A stretch of 64,000 nt of DNA, from contig OY986435.1 of the NCBI GenBank assembly GCA_963920525.1, positions 224,836,093 through 224,900,092 on the forward strand, read 5' to 3'. The position numbers were made by a program, and so were the translations under genes. Of the stretch, positions 46,601 to 57,154 are shown in pieces. Each line of letters starts with the position of its first letter. Positions within the stretch are counted from its first letter, which is position 1. The notes beneath the pieces are model-generated. The model ran no database searches, was not told the origin of the DNA, and worked only from the letters and a program-made list of their open reading frames with translations. Source of the DNA: Dichetophora obliterata. Lineage: Eukaryota > Arthropoda > Insecta > Diptera > Sciomyzidae.

Positions 46601-47380
46601 GTGCCTCAAACCGAAGATGAGTGGCTACAAATTGCTTCAGACTTCAACCACTTATGGCAGTTCCCGCATACACTCGGTGCTCTCGACGGAAAGCACATAC
46701 GCATAAAGGCTCCTGCAAATACAGGCTCCCAATTTTATAATTTTAAGGGTTTCTACAGCATTGTGCTATTTGCATCAGTTGATGCTCATGGTAGATTTTC
46801 TTTTGTCGATGTTGGATGCAATGGCAAGGTTTCAGACAGTGCCATTTTTCATGAAGGTTACTTGCATAAAGGAATACGGGAACGCACGTTGAACATTCCC
46901 AACGCATGTGATTTGGCTCCAGGTCTAAACCAAATCCCATACTTTTTCATAGGCGATGATGCTTTCACTCTTGACAAGCACGTCATGAAGCCATACAGTC
47001 GCAGCATGAAATTGAATGTGCCGAAGGAAGTGTTCAACTACCGACTTTGCCGTGCACGAATGATTGTTGAATGTGCGTTCGGAAGACTGGCAAAACGTTT
47101 TTGCATTTTTCAAAGGCCTATAGAAGTTCTGCCTAGTACTGTGGACTTAATTGTGTTAACGTCTTGTGTCCTGCATAATTTTTTAACTAAAATGAGGTCA
47201 ACACCTATGCCACCAGACTACCAACTTAATGTATCGCAACCTGGTACATTTTCGGGCATTGGTCCCCAAAACAGCAACCAGCATAAAAACGCTACTAAAG
47301 TGAGAGATGCAATATCGAGCTATTGCATAAACGAAGGCGATGTCGACTTTCAGTGGGGCAAATTAAATTTAAAAAAATAA
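46601..47380 (+). CDS. Harbinger transposase, catalytic exon
   Basis: The frame opens directly after a strong acceptor (ttgtatatctttctag, 46585-46600); its first codon is GTG, so it is a downstream exon and not a true start. It reads VPQTEDEWLQIASDF, then the DDE_4-type core: GALDGKHIRIKAP (Asp29), SVDAHGRFSFVDVG (Asp61), GDDAF (about 118-122) and RARMIVECAFGRLAKRF (Glu157). The C terminus is hydrophilic and stops at 47380. Harbinger transposases normally have about 120 more residues with a helix-turn-helix before PQTE. That part is not present: only a short frame around 46356-46448 precedes a putative intron. The catalytic residues look intact. Confidence 0.9.
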   Translation: MPQTEDEWLQIASDFNHLWQFPHTLGALDGKHIRIKAPANTGSQFYNFKGFYSIVLFASVDAHGRFSFVDVGCNGKVSDSAIFHEGYLHKGIRERTLNIPNACDLAPGLNQIPYFFIGDDAFTLDKHVMKPYSRSMKLNVPKEVFNYRLCRARMIVECAFGRLAKRFCIFQRPIEVLPSTVDLIVLTSCVLHNFLTKMRSTPMPPDYQLNVSQPGTFSGIGPQNSNQHKNATKVRDAISSYCINEGDVDFQWGKLNLKK

Positions 47381-47903
47381 GTTCACTTATGACATTGCAC
47401 GAACTTTTCTGCACAGCTGACGATAACATTTCATCCAGGACTGAACGAATGTATTACATTCTGTTGATGGCGACTATATCTTTTAAATCTTCTATATCCT
47501 CTAGGTTGGTTTTGGAAGTAATGCCACACTGTTCATTATGGAACACGGTAAACCTTATGTTACATGTGACCCAATCTATTCCAACTGGGATCACACTTGG
47601 GTACAGTGCAACTACGCTGGACTTGAAAATTAGCTCAATCAAAAAATACAAAAATACAATAAACAAAAATACAACCAACAAACATTTATAATATTAGTTA
47701 ACTTTTTTAAAATGTCACTACATAATCAGTACATGCTTGAATTGTAGTTATGAAAATAAAATGAAAACTATCTATATATGTATATATATATTTTCCAAAA
47801 ATTCCAATTTTTAAGGACATAAATATATACGAACAAAGCAAGTTAAATAAAATATTATAAAAATTGAAGTTATCCAGTTTTTGCATGTGGTTCAAGTACT
47901 TAC

Positions 47904-48230
47904 GTTGTTTATTGGCTTTCTGGATACTATGGAGCCATCCAGGAACGTCATTTCTTCAAACCAAAACAACGTTGGCTCATACACGCTGTCAGCAGCACAG
48001 CCAGATCTTTTACTGGCATCTACTTTCTTCTTTTCTGTAATATACGTACTTCTCAAGGACTTGATTCGTTTTTTTGTCTCCTCAACAGAAATTTTCAGAG
48101 CAGCACCAATTTCCTCAAAGGCCTTCTGCTTCAAATCATTTCGCCTATAAGCGAAGGAGCTCATGTTTCAAAGTACCTCCCTCTCGCGGTACAGAGCTAT
48201 GATGCTCAAAATGTCTGCTTTTTTGGTCAT
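47904..48230 (-). pseudogene. Harbinger MADF DNA-binding partner, with a premature stop
   Basis: The start is at 48230 (MTKKADILSIIALYRERE), just after an acceptor (ttgtgttttctttag). The MADF domain follows: a TGA at 48168-48170 replaces the Trp expected in VLWN, then NDLKQKAFEEIGAALK, KKRIKSLRSTYITEKKK, and PTLFWFEEMTFL. The frame ends at a textbook donor (aac|gtaagt at 47903), so another exon lies downstream; SKTNLEDIEDLKDIV near 47460-47515 may belong to it. In active elements this protein brings the transposase to the termini and into the nucleus. A single stop is the only lesion seen in this exon. Confidence 0.8.
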
Positions 48231-48232
48231 GC

Positions 48233-48720
48233 TAAAGAAAACACAAATTTATCGCTGCACTTAATAGTACTGCTATTTATGGTACTTACTTGACTTTGGA
48301 CAGCGCAAAAAGGAAAATTGACGTACAACTTGGTGCTGCTGCTGGTGGTAGCACTTCGAGGACGTTGGCAAGATAAAAAAAAATTTTACGGTTTACTTGA
48401 TGCTGCTGCTGGTGGTAGCACTTTGAGGACGTTGGCCAGCTAAAAAATACAAAATGTTAGCGGTGTAATCAATGGTACTGCTGTTTGTGGTACTAACTTG
48501 ACTTTGGACAGCGAAAAAACGAAAATTGACGCAAAACTTTGTGCTGCTGCTGGTGGTAGCACTTTGAGGACGTTGACATGCTAAATAATACAAAATATTA
48601 GCGGTGCAATTAATGGTAACGATGTCTGTGGTACTTACTTGACTTTGGACAGCTAAAAACATACAGAATTGACACTGCTCTTGATGCTGCTGCTGGTAGT
48701 GACTTTCTTGATGCACAGGG
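48233..48720 (-). repeat. Tandem exon/intron-like units upstream of the MADF gene
   Basis: About three copies of a unit of 140-210 bp occur. On the minus strand each contains acgtcctcaaagtgctacca, a CAG repeat (ccagcagcagca), and gctgtccaaagtcaa followed by gtaagt or gttagt (donor-like, at 48289, 48497 and 48638). Acceptor-like tracts (gtattttttag at 48440; gtattatttag at 48581) precede two of them. The proximal donor would splice to the acceptor before the MADF start. Confidence 0.65.
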
Positions 48721-49056
48721 AGATCTTTGACCAGCGAAAATAATTAAATTTTGTGCAAAAACTACACTTTCATCACTTTATTTCGCGATTTTGAATAAAA
48801 AAATAGGCTTTTGCCAAGAAACGTCAGGTTTTGAAATAAAAGCGCCAAGTTTTTATATTTTTAAATATCTTCTTCTTCATTTTCAGAAGAAAATGTCAAA
48901 AAATGTCAGCTTACGTCAAATCGCTGTTAGTTCAATTGTCTGCCTGATTGTTGAGACAATTGAGCAGACAACTGAGAAAATATGAATGTGTTAGTAAAAA
49001 CTGTGTGAGTGTATTGAAATTGTCTTGACAATTTGTCTAGTGTAGACCTAGGGTTA

Positions 49057-51730
49057 GATTGTTTCCTAAACGCATTTTTTTAAAATCAACTTTCGGTCCC
49101 GCGAATTCTCTTGGATGTCTTCTATTGATTTAAAACGAGTGTCTCGAAGTGGTACTTTCAGTTTTGGAAACGGCAAAAGGTCGGCAGGAGCCATTTAAAG
49201 TAAATAAGGTGTCTATTCGAGGGTATTTGTTGGGTTCTGGTCAGAAATGCAATGAAGTGAAAATCTATTGATAAAATGAGAGAAAGAAATATCGGGATCA
49301 AGCTATGTCAGGCTGTTATAATGAAATCAATTAAACAATTTTTTTGCATTGGTGTTAAATATTCAGATTTTAACGTTTTAGGTTCTGATTTTAAACGGTC
49401 TTGCTCACACAATAACATTTGAAAATTTCAAAAATTCATAAAGGAAACTTTAGCCAAATTGCAAAACAAGTAAAATTTAGTCGAGCCAGAATATAGACTG
49501 TTTTGAAAGCTGCAATAGAATGTAAACACATCACGTTTGAACTGCGATACGGCTTTCCAAAGTTATTATCTCGAAGATATCCCGGCTCTTTCATGAAAAG
49601 GTTGACAAATAACCAATAATTAATGCTTTAAAGCTAGCGAATTCTACATACTTTTTTACAAGTACGTTCATTCAAAAAAAGTGCAATCCAAATACTAAGT
49701 ATTTTTCAACACAATTCTACTTTATTAGTCGTTAAAACCTCAGCAAATGTAACGGCACTACTAAGAATTTGCTAAGAATTGTATTAAAAATTTAATTAAA
49801 TTTTGTACCCAAATTTTATGAAAAAATGCCATTCTCTTTCATTCGTTTTTAAAAGCTCCTTTTTTTGTTTATGTTAAATAAATGAAATAAAAAATAAAAT
49901 AATGCAATATATAGCACTATACTTCTTGTAACTTTGTTTGATTTATCTGAACATTAGGCTACTTTTCTCCATCCCAAATTCAGAAAAAACAATCATCCTC
50001 ACAAGCGCCTGGTTTGCTTTAAAAAAATTACAGACAAATGTTTTTTATGTTTCAATAAATATTTAAAAACTGCATAAATTACTCAAGCGTAAAAGAACAG
50101 CAATATAAAAACAAAAAGTAAAAGTCGTATTTTCTTTTTATTTCTTACATCATAAAAATTCTCTACACAATACTTCCAAAACATTCACATTAAGCTGAAA
50201 AACCTTTTTAATTAAGAAAAATGCTAAAAAAAACAGCAAAAAACCGCTTAATACAAGGAAATAATATTATTACTACAAAAATGGCACAACTGCATGCTGG
50301 CCAAATACGAATATAATCACATTAAATTGGCCATAAAATGTTAAAAAAATCCATCTATATTTTGTGAAAATGTCTCAATGGCTCAGTTGGCTACATTTGA
50401 AAACGATAAATATTGATCAACAATCAATCGACATGCGTCTTAAGTTTCAGCTGTGTGGATATTTGTCGAATGGATTCTAAAAAGCTCACTTAAAAAGTAG
50501 TCATTCTTTATTTAAATGTTCGTTTCAATTATTATAGGCTGTAACAAGTGTTCGAATTAAAGCCAAGGGCGATATATATAATATTTATGTCTTCATTCCA
50601 CAACGCACTCTAGTCTACATAAAGTAAATAAAAAAAATAAAAAATAAACGACATAATTCAACTTTCTAAAAGAAATTGTCACAAGTAGGATTTTTGAACG
50701 CTTTTTTGGAAAAAAAAATATACTAAAAGCAATTCGATGAAAACTTAACAAAAGTATCAGCACAGCATATTGTTGCAAAAGAAAATAAAAATTAAAGCTA
50801 GGAAACAATGCTTATAACAATACTTTCTGCCATATGGACAGATAAAACAAGAACATCAGCAACTACAAAGAACCTACGCCAAAAACTAGATTGCAGTACC
50901 TGAGTAAAAAGGATTCCTCAGTTGACTACAAGCGATGACGAATCCTATCTGCTTTCCTCCACAACACACCTTAGCCTAGAACGTTACTGCAACGAGCATG
51001 TAAGAAATATGTAAGAAAAAAAATGCGAAAATTTGCTATTTTCTTGGCTTAATATTCCAGATTTAGCTGTATAGCCATTAAATCGTTGAGAAATATACTT
51101 ACAAGCTTTACGAACAAACACACAAAAACACACACTCGTACATCCGTTACACTTCCATCGTTGTATACTCGTATAGCAGCAACGATGTCCCTGAAGAACA
51201 ACGTGAATAACGTTGGATCTTAACTCTAGCTACTGTCATGGACGCACACCGAACTAAGAATAGATAACGGTACGACATTTGTTCTTGTTAATAGTATATT
51301 GAGCTAGTGGGCAGAGCTAATACAATACAATACAATATTGAATGAAATTGCCTTAAATGGGAACAAACAATGGAAACATAAAATTCGCATACACTCGAAA
51401 TAAAAGAAACTTTTATCAAACTATAACAAAAATAAATCAAAAGTCTCAGAAAAATTACCAAAAATTTAATTTTGCCTAATGTGAAATTTCTTCAACTAAA
51501 TATTGCTACTAAAAGTTCAATAAAAATACCTACTCGACCTATTTTTAATTGTTTTTACGAAAGTATTTTTATTTAAACTTTTAGAAAAATAAAAAAAAAT
51601 TGAACTATTATTTAAAATATTGGATATAACAAAAAGTCGTTTTTTTTCTTTATCTTTTTCCGCCGGCACAAAAATAAACTGTAAATTTAACTGAACTTTA
51701 AATTTTTTGGAAAAATTATTTCAAATAACA
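49057..51730. other. No gene seen; AT-rich intergenic
   Basis: Only chance frames. A short (atac a)n run lies near 51320-51336. No element ends were recognised. Confidence 0.5.
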
Positions 51731-52195
51731 CGGTGTAACAAAATTAGAAAAAATTGAAAAACTTGGTTTAAGAAATAATGGATGTTATAGACCTGGTAAG
51801 ACATGAGATAAATGCATACTTTGTTTTTTTAATATACCCTCAAAATCGGGATTTGTGGTTAAAAAACCAATTTTAGGTAGGTGTATGTATAGTTTGTTAT
51901 CCATAATATCAAGCTCAATTTTTACAATTTTAAAGTTGATAAAAAGAAGAATAATGTACCCTTAAAACAATAAAAATACCGTTTTTTATCGAACGAATTG
52001 ACAAAGTTACAGGTAAAGTAATTTCAAAATTTCTAGTTTTTTTTTAATTTTTCAACTTTAACAACGTTTTGTTGGCTAATTCTGTTCTATGGCACCATTT
52101 ATTTTGGCAGGATTCTAAAAGTCTGTTCAATTATGCGTTCCACAAGTTTTAATTTACTTCAATTGTCTGAAATACAAATACACTATCGCATTTTA
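51731..52195 (+). repeat. Left long terminal inverted repeat of the 5.9-kb element
   Basis: It pairs with 57155-57609. Similarity is continuous apart from scattered substitutions and small indels and fades near ctatcgcattttaacagag. Confidence 0.85.
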
Positions 52196-52401
52196 ACAGA
52201 GAGATCAAACGAGAGAAAACGCGCAATCGATTGTGTTTAATTTTTGTTGTCAACTATCCATTTCCATTGTTGTCAATTGGTATTAGTAAATCGAAAAAAA
52301 TAAGTAGTGGTTTGAGTAAAAATTATTTAAGTGGTTGCGTAGTGTAAATTTAATATAAAAATCATGTGCGAAAATAGAAATATGTTTTGCTATATATTAC
52401 T

Positions 52402-52856
52402 ACGTTTCCATGGCGAGTTAAGTCGGGATTGACTCGGGATTAACTAACTTCCCATGGAAACGCGAGTTGAGTTGAATTTCGCTAAATCTACGAAACTTGT
52501 TAGATTTAACTGAGTTAGATTGGATGCGCTCAGAATATGAAACAGTTGCTCAACTGTTGAGCGCGAGGTTTTCTAGATTATTTCTTATTTTATTTCTGCC
52601 ACTGCGCTGATTAAAATGTAACAAACCGTTCAGCAGGCACACAAAGTAGCAGAAACTAATACTGATCAAAGACTCTACATGTTTAGTAAATTTTACACAT
52701 TCTGAGTACACATATTTATACTATGAAAAAATAGCGAATAGAATGGCCGAAGTCCAACTCGACTCAATGTTGTGCATGGAAACTCTATCGAGCTATAAAC
52801 GCCATTTTGTCAACTTGACGAAAACCCAACTCAGGCTCAACTCACCGTGGAAACGT
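52402..52856. mobile_element. MITE with acgtttccatgg-type ends
   Basis: The left end acgtttccatggcgagtt is matched by the complement of the right end (acgtttccacggtgagtt). Just inside the left end, ccatggaaacgcgagttgag (52452-52471) is an inverted copy of the terminus, so the left end can fold on itself. Target duplication is unclear because both flanks are TA-rich. Confidence 0.72.
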
Positions 52857-52945
52857 AATATATGTGGTGTATTTGTTGATAAGCAGCATCGACTGAAATT
52901 CACTATATAAAGTGCATTAATGGAGGTGTACATTAAATCGTTTAA

Positions 52946-53154
52946 ACGTTCAAATCCAGGGCGCATCAAAATTCGGTTCCTTTAGCTTATGCGACGAACA
53001 TGAAAGAAACGTATTCCAAAATGGAAACAGTACGTAGTGCGGAAACAGTAGTAGGGAACAGTACGTTTTATAAATGGCAAATAGTCGCCGATTTAAAGGT
53101 TCTGACAATACTGTTTTCAATGCAAGGTGGATATACCAAAGTTTAGTTTATTGT
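52946..53154 (+). pseudogene. Transposase of the 5.9-kb element, first remaining block
   Basis: The frame reads HQNSVPLAYATNMKETYSKM and later WQIVADLKVLTILFSMQGGY, TK, then a TAG in place of the expected aromatic/Cys codon, then FIV where the LINE interrupts. The order SVPLA...KETY...W..xxDLKV...GYTK is one I recall from uncharacterised arthropod transposon-type proteins. The Asp in ADLKV is a candidate catalytic residue. Everything N-terminal to it has been deleted from this copy. Confidence 0.68.
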
Positions 53155-53319
53155 CTATAAATTTTTCGATTTTTTTCAGACAAGCATAGTTAACAAATTT
53201 AATATTTAAAAATTAAATTATAGCTAACCTACAATGAGTTAACAGTAATATGAATTAAGAGCATTAATAAATACATTTTTATTATCACAAAAATCAATAT
53301 CAATTATAAAGCAAAGTGA

Positions 53320-53769
53320 ATTATATTCTTTAAGAGCTCTTTGTAAAGGTTCGTGTATCAAATAATTTGCTTTATAAAAGTTAATCTTGAAATAGTCAAC
53401 ACGACGTAAGTTTTTTGTCGGAACATTAAAATTAATTGAGCCTCACAAGTACGGACAATTAATATTACCACAAACAATGTCATACAGAAATAATAAAGAC
53501 TGAATAGTTCGCCTTGTTTCAAGCGATTTTTAATTTAGAAGCAAACAGCGATCTTCATAGGAAGGTATAGATTCAGCGAAATGAAAAGATCTCAGAGCAA
53601 ATTTTAGGAATTTTTTCTGTATTCGTTCAAGTCTCAGTTTATGGACCGCATAAAAGGGATTCCATATAAACGACCCATATTCCAAACGAGATCTAACAAA
53701 GGATAGAAAAAGATACTTTAAAGTATTTGGATCATTGAAGTTCGAACAATTTCTCCTTAAGAACGCATA
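53320..53769 (-). pseudogene. Jockey-like LINE, C-terminal part beyond the Helitron
   Basis: On the minus strand from 53769: YAFLRRNCSNFNDPNTLKYL, then SFVRSRLEYGSFIWNPFY and RIQKKFLKFALR, followed by stops. The corresponding stretch in the LINE at 63600-63720 (RNSSEFSDHY, AFVRSRLEYASF) confirms the identity. Confidence 0.8.
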
Positions 53770-55081
53770 TCTATATAAATAAAAATCAAATGTCGTTCGT
53801 TGGTAATTGCATCAGTTGAGAACGGCTGAACCGATTTGGATAATTTTTTTTTTAAATGTTCGTAATAGTCCAACTTAGGTTTTAACGGGAAGAAAAATTG
53901 ACCACACCCACTTTTACGCCCACTTTTTTATTTATCTAAAATCGGAAAACGGCTACACCGATTTGGCTAATTTATTTTTTAAATGTTCGTAGTAATCCAT
54001 TTTAAGTTTTTACTGAAGAAAAATTGACCACTCCCACTTTTAAGCCCACTTTTTTATATATACCTAAAATCGCAGAACGCCTGCGCCAATTTGGCTAACT
54101 TTTTTAAAATGTTTGAAATAGTCTACAAACGTTTTTTACAGAAAGAAAAAATGGGCGTTGGACAAGGGGGCGTGGCACTCTCATACAACCCAAATTTGCG
54201 ATATCGAATAGCTTTTTAGTTACAGACCGCACAGGCTCGGAATTTAATATTCGAACTCAATTTACACATTAAGTTTAACTGATAACATTTTATGGTGTTG
54301 GACAAGGGGGCGTGGCACCTCCCATACAACCCAAATTTGAGATATCGAATAGCTTTTGAGTTATAGTTCGCACAGCCATGGAATTGGGTTTTCGACCACA
54401 ATTTACACGTGCCGTTTTACTGATAAAATTTTATGGGCGTTGGGAAAGGGAGCGTGGCACCTCCCTTAAAACCCACATTTAATATTTTGAATAGCTTTTG
54501 CGTTATAATTCACACAGCCCCGGAATTCAGTATTCGACGACAATTTACACGTGCTGTTTTAGTGATAACATTTTATGGGCGTTGTACAAGGGGCGTGGCT
54601 CCTCCCTTGCAACCAGAATTTGCGATATCGAATAGCTTTGGAGTTATAGACCTCCACAGCCTCGGTATTCGAGCACAATTTGCACATGTCGTTTTACTGA
54701 TAACATTTTATGGACGTATGGTGTGGCAACCTCCCATAATTTGCGATATCGAATAGCTTTTCAGTTACAGCTCGCACAGCCTCGGAATTCGGTATTCTAC
54801 CACAATTTACACACGCCATTCAGGGGGCGTGGCACCTCCCATACAACCTAAATATGCGATTTGCGATATCGAATAGCTTTGAAGTTATAGCTTAAGAATT
54901 CATTATTCTACCACGATTTACACATGCCGTTTCACTAATCAAATTTTATGGGAGTTAGGCAAAGGGGCGTGGCACCTCTCATTCAACCCAAATTTAGATC
55001 AACCCAATGCAGGTTCACTGATAACATTTTATGGAAGTTTGGCAACGGGGGCGTGGCAGCAACGCGCCGGGTTCCAGCTAG
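53770..55081 (+). mobile_element. Helitron, non-autonomous, inserted in the jockey-like LINE
   Basis: It begins tctatataaataaaaatc after an A and ends gccgggttccagctag before a T, satisfying TC...CTAG and A/T insertion with no target duplication. Excision rejoins the LINE reading frame exactly (SKSYSI | YAFLRRN), with the same residue count as the copy at 63590-63640. The inside is non-coding: a leader with tccgatttgg-like phrases and eight tandem units. Confidence 0.9.
54153..55060 (+). repeat. Eight tandem units with a GGGGCGTGGC core
   Basis: The cores start at about 54166, 54306, 54448, 54590, 54719, 54823, 54965 and 55047. Units are about 140 bp at the left and become irregular and shorter to the right. 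Each includes gatatcgaatagctttt, a cacagcc(t)cggaatt stretch, caatttacac and ataacattttatgg. Confidence 0.88.
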
Positions 55082-55212
55082 TATAGAATAAGATTTAGAT
55101 AGCATACAAGTCAAATGTCGAACAAATGAAAAAATTGAGTCAAAACAAACAACCAGATCTATAATTTCATTAACACAAGTCAAACTGGAATTTTCTATAT
55201 TAAATGATGAAG

Positions 55213-56440
55213 CTACAACATTCTAATTTTGGCATAAGAAACATGAAAGCATTTATTGATATTTAGAAGTAAACAGTTACGTTTACACCAATCAAAAACA
55301 GCATTTAAATCTAATTGCAACAAAGATACATCCAAACTGTTGCGTACCGCTTTGTATATTTTTAAATCATCAGCATATAGTAAGTAATTTGAAAAAGAAA
55401 AACAACGACTTATGTCATTAATAAATAAAATGAAAAGAAGAGGTCCTAATATACTGCCTTGTGGAACACCAGATTTTGCAGTAAATGATGTAGATTTAAC
55501 ATTATCGACTTCGACAAAACAGCGTCTGCCAACTAAATAATTTCTAATCCAATTAAAAAAGTTAGAATGAAAACCCATTTTGGCAAGCTTCGCAACTAAA
55601 ATAGTATGGGAAACTTTGTCGAACGCTTTGGAAAAATCTGTGTAGATAGTTTTTACTTGGCATCCATCAGCAAAACAAGATAAACAAAAGTGTGTAAAGA
55701 CAGCTAAGTTAGAGGTTGTTGACCGCCCCTGTATGAACCCATGCTGTGACGGTGTTATTACCGTTTTCAATGCAAAATCCAATTTAGTTTTAACTATATG
55801 TTCAAACAGTTTAGAAGTGTTAGAAAGTTTAGAGATTGGGCGAAAATTAGAAACACAATTTTTTTTACCAGACTTAAATACAGGGGTAATAGATGCATTT
55901 TTCCATTTACTTATAAAATCTCCTAAAAGAAGAGGTTTATTAAAAATCAGACACAAGGGCTTGACAACAGATCTTGCACATTTTTTTAAGCAAAAGGCAG
56001 ACAAACCATCAATATCAGCTCTCATAGAATTTTTTAGGCGAGATATTCCATTTAAAACATCTCATTCATTAAGAGAAAGGTGTCCAAAATTTATGCAAGG
56101 TTCAACTTTATCAAGAACTTCCAAATCATTCCACATAGTATCGATTAAGTAATTATATTGAAAAAACTCAGAGAAAAGATTCGCGGTATGTAAAATGTTG
56201 TTCGAGACTCTATCTTCCCAGAATAACGATGTTGGAATGAAAGAGATATTATTTTTATATTGAACATAGCGCCAAAAATTTTTAGGGTTTGTTTTGATGT
56301 TTTGTTCAATTGTAAGCAAATGCTGCTTATATAAAAATTTATCTAAAAAATTAAATTCACGAGAATAGTGCAAATATTTTTCCTGATAGAGAGCATTGTT
56401 TGTGGTTTTAAATAAAGTGTGTAAAGTATCCTTGCTATAT
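55213..56440 (-). pseudogene. Jockey-like reverse transcriptase, N-terminal and core part
   Basis: The first open piece (about 56440-56062) has KTNPKNFWRYVQYKN, the pre-RT region. A frame break follows near 56040. The main piece (56025-55213, 270 codons) contains ITPVFKSGKK, FRPISKLSNTSKLFE, QHGFIQGRSTTSNL, YTDFSKAFDKVSH (Asp130), KSGVPQGSILGPLLF and LLYADDLKIY (YADD 217-220). The order and spacing are those of jockey-clade reverse transcriptase. The frame then decays, and SKSYSI just upstream of the Helitron continues as YAFLRRNCSNF on its other side. Confidence 0.85.
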
Positions 56441-57116
56441 GTGCAAATGGGATAGTCGTGCGACTAATAAATGTAAGCAAAAGGAGTGGCTACCACGTGC
56501 TTCATTTCAAATTGGCAAAAAAAATGTTTTGAATATTCCCTTGGTGCGACCTGAAAATATCATCCTACTATTTAAAATTAGGATATATGAAACAGTTCGT
56601 CAAAAACTGAACACTGACAGCGATGCGTTTTGCCATCTGATTGTAGCGTTTCGTAGGTTAAGTGAGGCCAAAATCAAAGAAGGTATCCTACATGTTCAAA
56701 TCTTTCATAAGAAATTTTTATTCATTTTGGTTATTTTAAGGTTTATTTGTGGGCCCACAAATTCGGAATATTTTTCAGGACTCTGATTTCATTTGCAAAT
56801 TAAATCCCGTAGAAAAAAGAACGTGGAATAGTTTTTTTTAGATATTATAAATTAATTTTTAAGTGCATACGAAGAAATGGGATGCAATATGTCAATAAAA
56901 ATTTATTTTTTGCACTCCCATATAAACTTTTTCCCGAGTAGCCTTGGGCAGTTTAGTGATGAACAAGGAGAAATGTTCCATGAGGAAATGGAAGCTATAG
57001 AATACCGTTTTCACGGAAAAAGTACAATAAACATGTTGGCAAACTACTGCTGGTCACTAAAACGTAAAACCAATGATAATATACATAAACGAAAAAGGCC
57101 AAATAATCATTTTTAG
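56441..57116 (+). pseudogene. Transposase of the 5.9-kb element, C-terminal part with an intron
   Basis: It resumes after the LINE with CKWDSRATNKC, KKNVLNIPLVRPENII, RLSEAKIKEG. A 58-bp intron (56683-56740; gtatcc...ttttaag) separates this from LFVGPQIRNIFQDSDF and VEKRTWNSFF. A stretch of about 30 residues usual in the family is then missing, and EEMGCNMSIKIYFLHSHINF, DEQGEMFHEEMEAIE and NMLANYCWSLKR run to the stop at 57116. These blocks match, in order, a widespread uncharacterised arthropod protein family that I recall. One frame slip near 56570 damages the PLHIKLG region. Function as transposase is inferred from its position between long inverted repeats. Confidence 0.72.
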
Positions 57117-57154
57117 AAAAAAAAAATTTTTGCGTTTCATTACGAATACTAAGA

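Larger units (their letters stand above)
46100..49053 (+). mobile_element. PIF/Harbinger transposon
   Basis: It is flanked by TTA on both sides (46097-46099, 49054-49056), the usual 3-bp Harbinger target. The ends share ggtctacac-type termini (left cgctgcgtctacac; right complement ccctaggtctacac) within about 35 bp. It holds the two genes of the family: a DDE transposase (plus strand) and a MADF DNA-binding partner (minus strand), arranged convergently. Subterminal regions are rich in acaattg motifs. The transposase lacks its N-terminal part and the partner has a stop, so this copy is probably dead. Confidence 0.88.
53155..56440 (-). mobile_element. Jockey-like LINE, 5'-truncated, split by a Helitron
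   Basis: Minus-strand LINE of about 2 kb without the Helitron (53770-55081). It interrupts the transposase between codons: ttattgt on one side and gtgcaaatggg on the other, which rejoin in register with the family's spacing. It has no endonuclease domain, so it is 5'-truncated. The target duplication is at most three bases, which is atypical. The same LINE family occurs at 62535-63721. Confidence 0.8.

Noticed and set aside
48393..48716. 107-codon repetitive protein (HQQQHQ, SATTSSS)
   Set aside because: It reads through donor- and acceptor-like sites of the tandem units; the periodicity is that of the DNA repeat.
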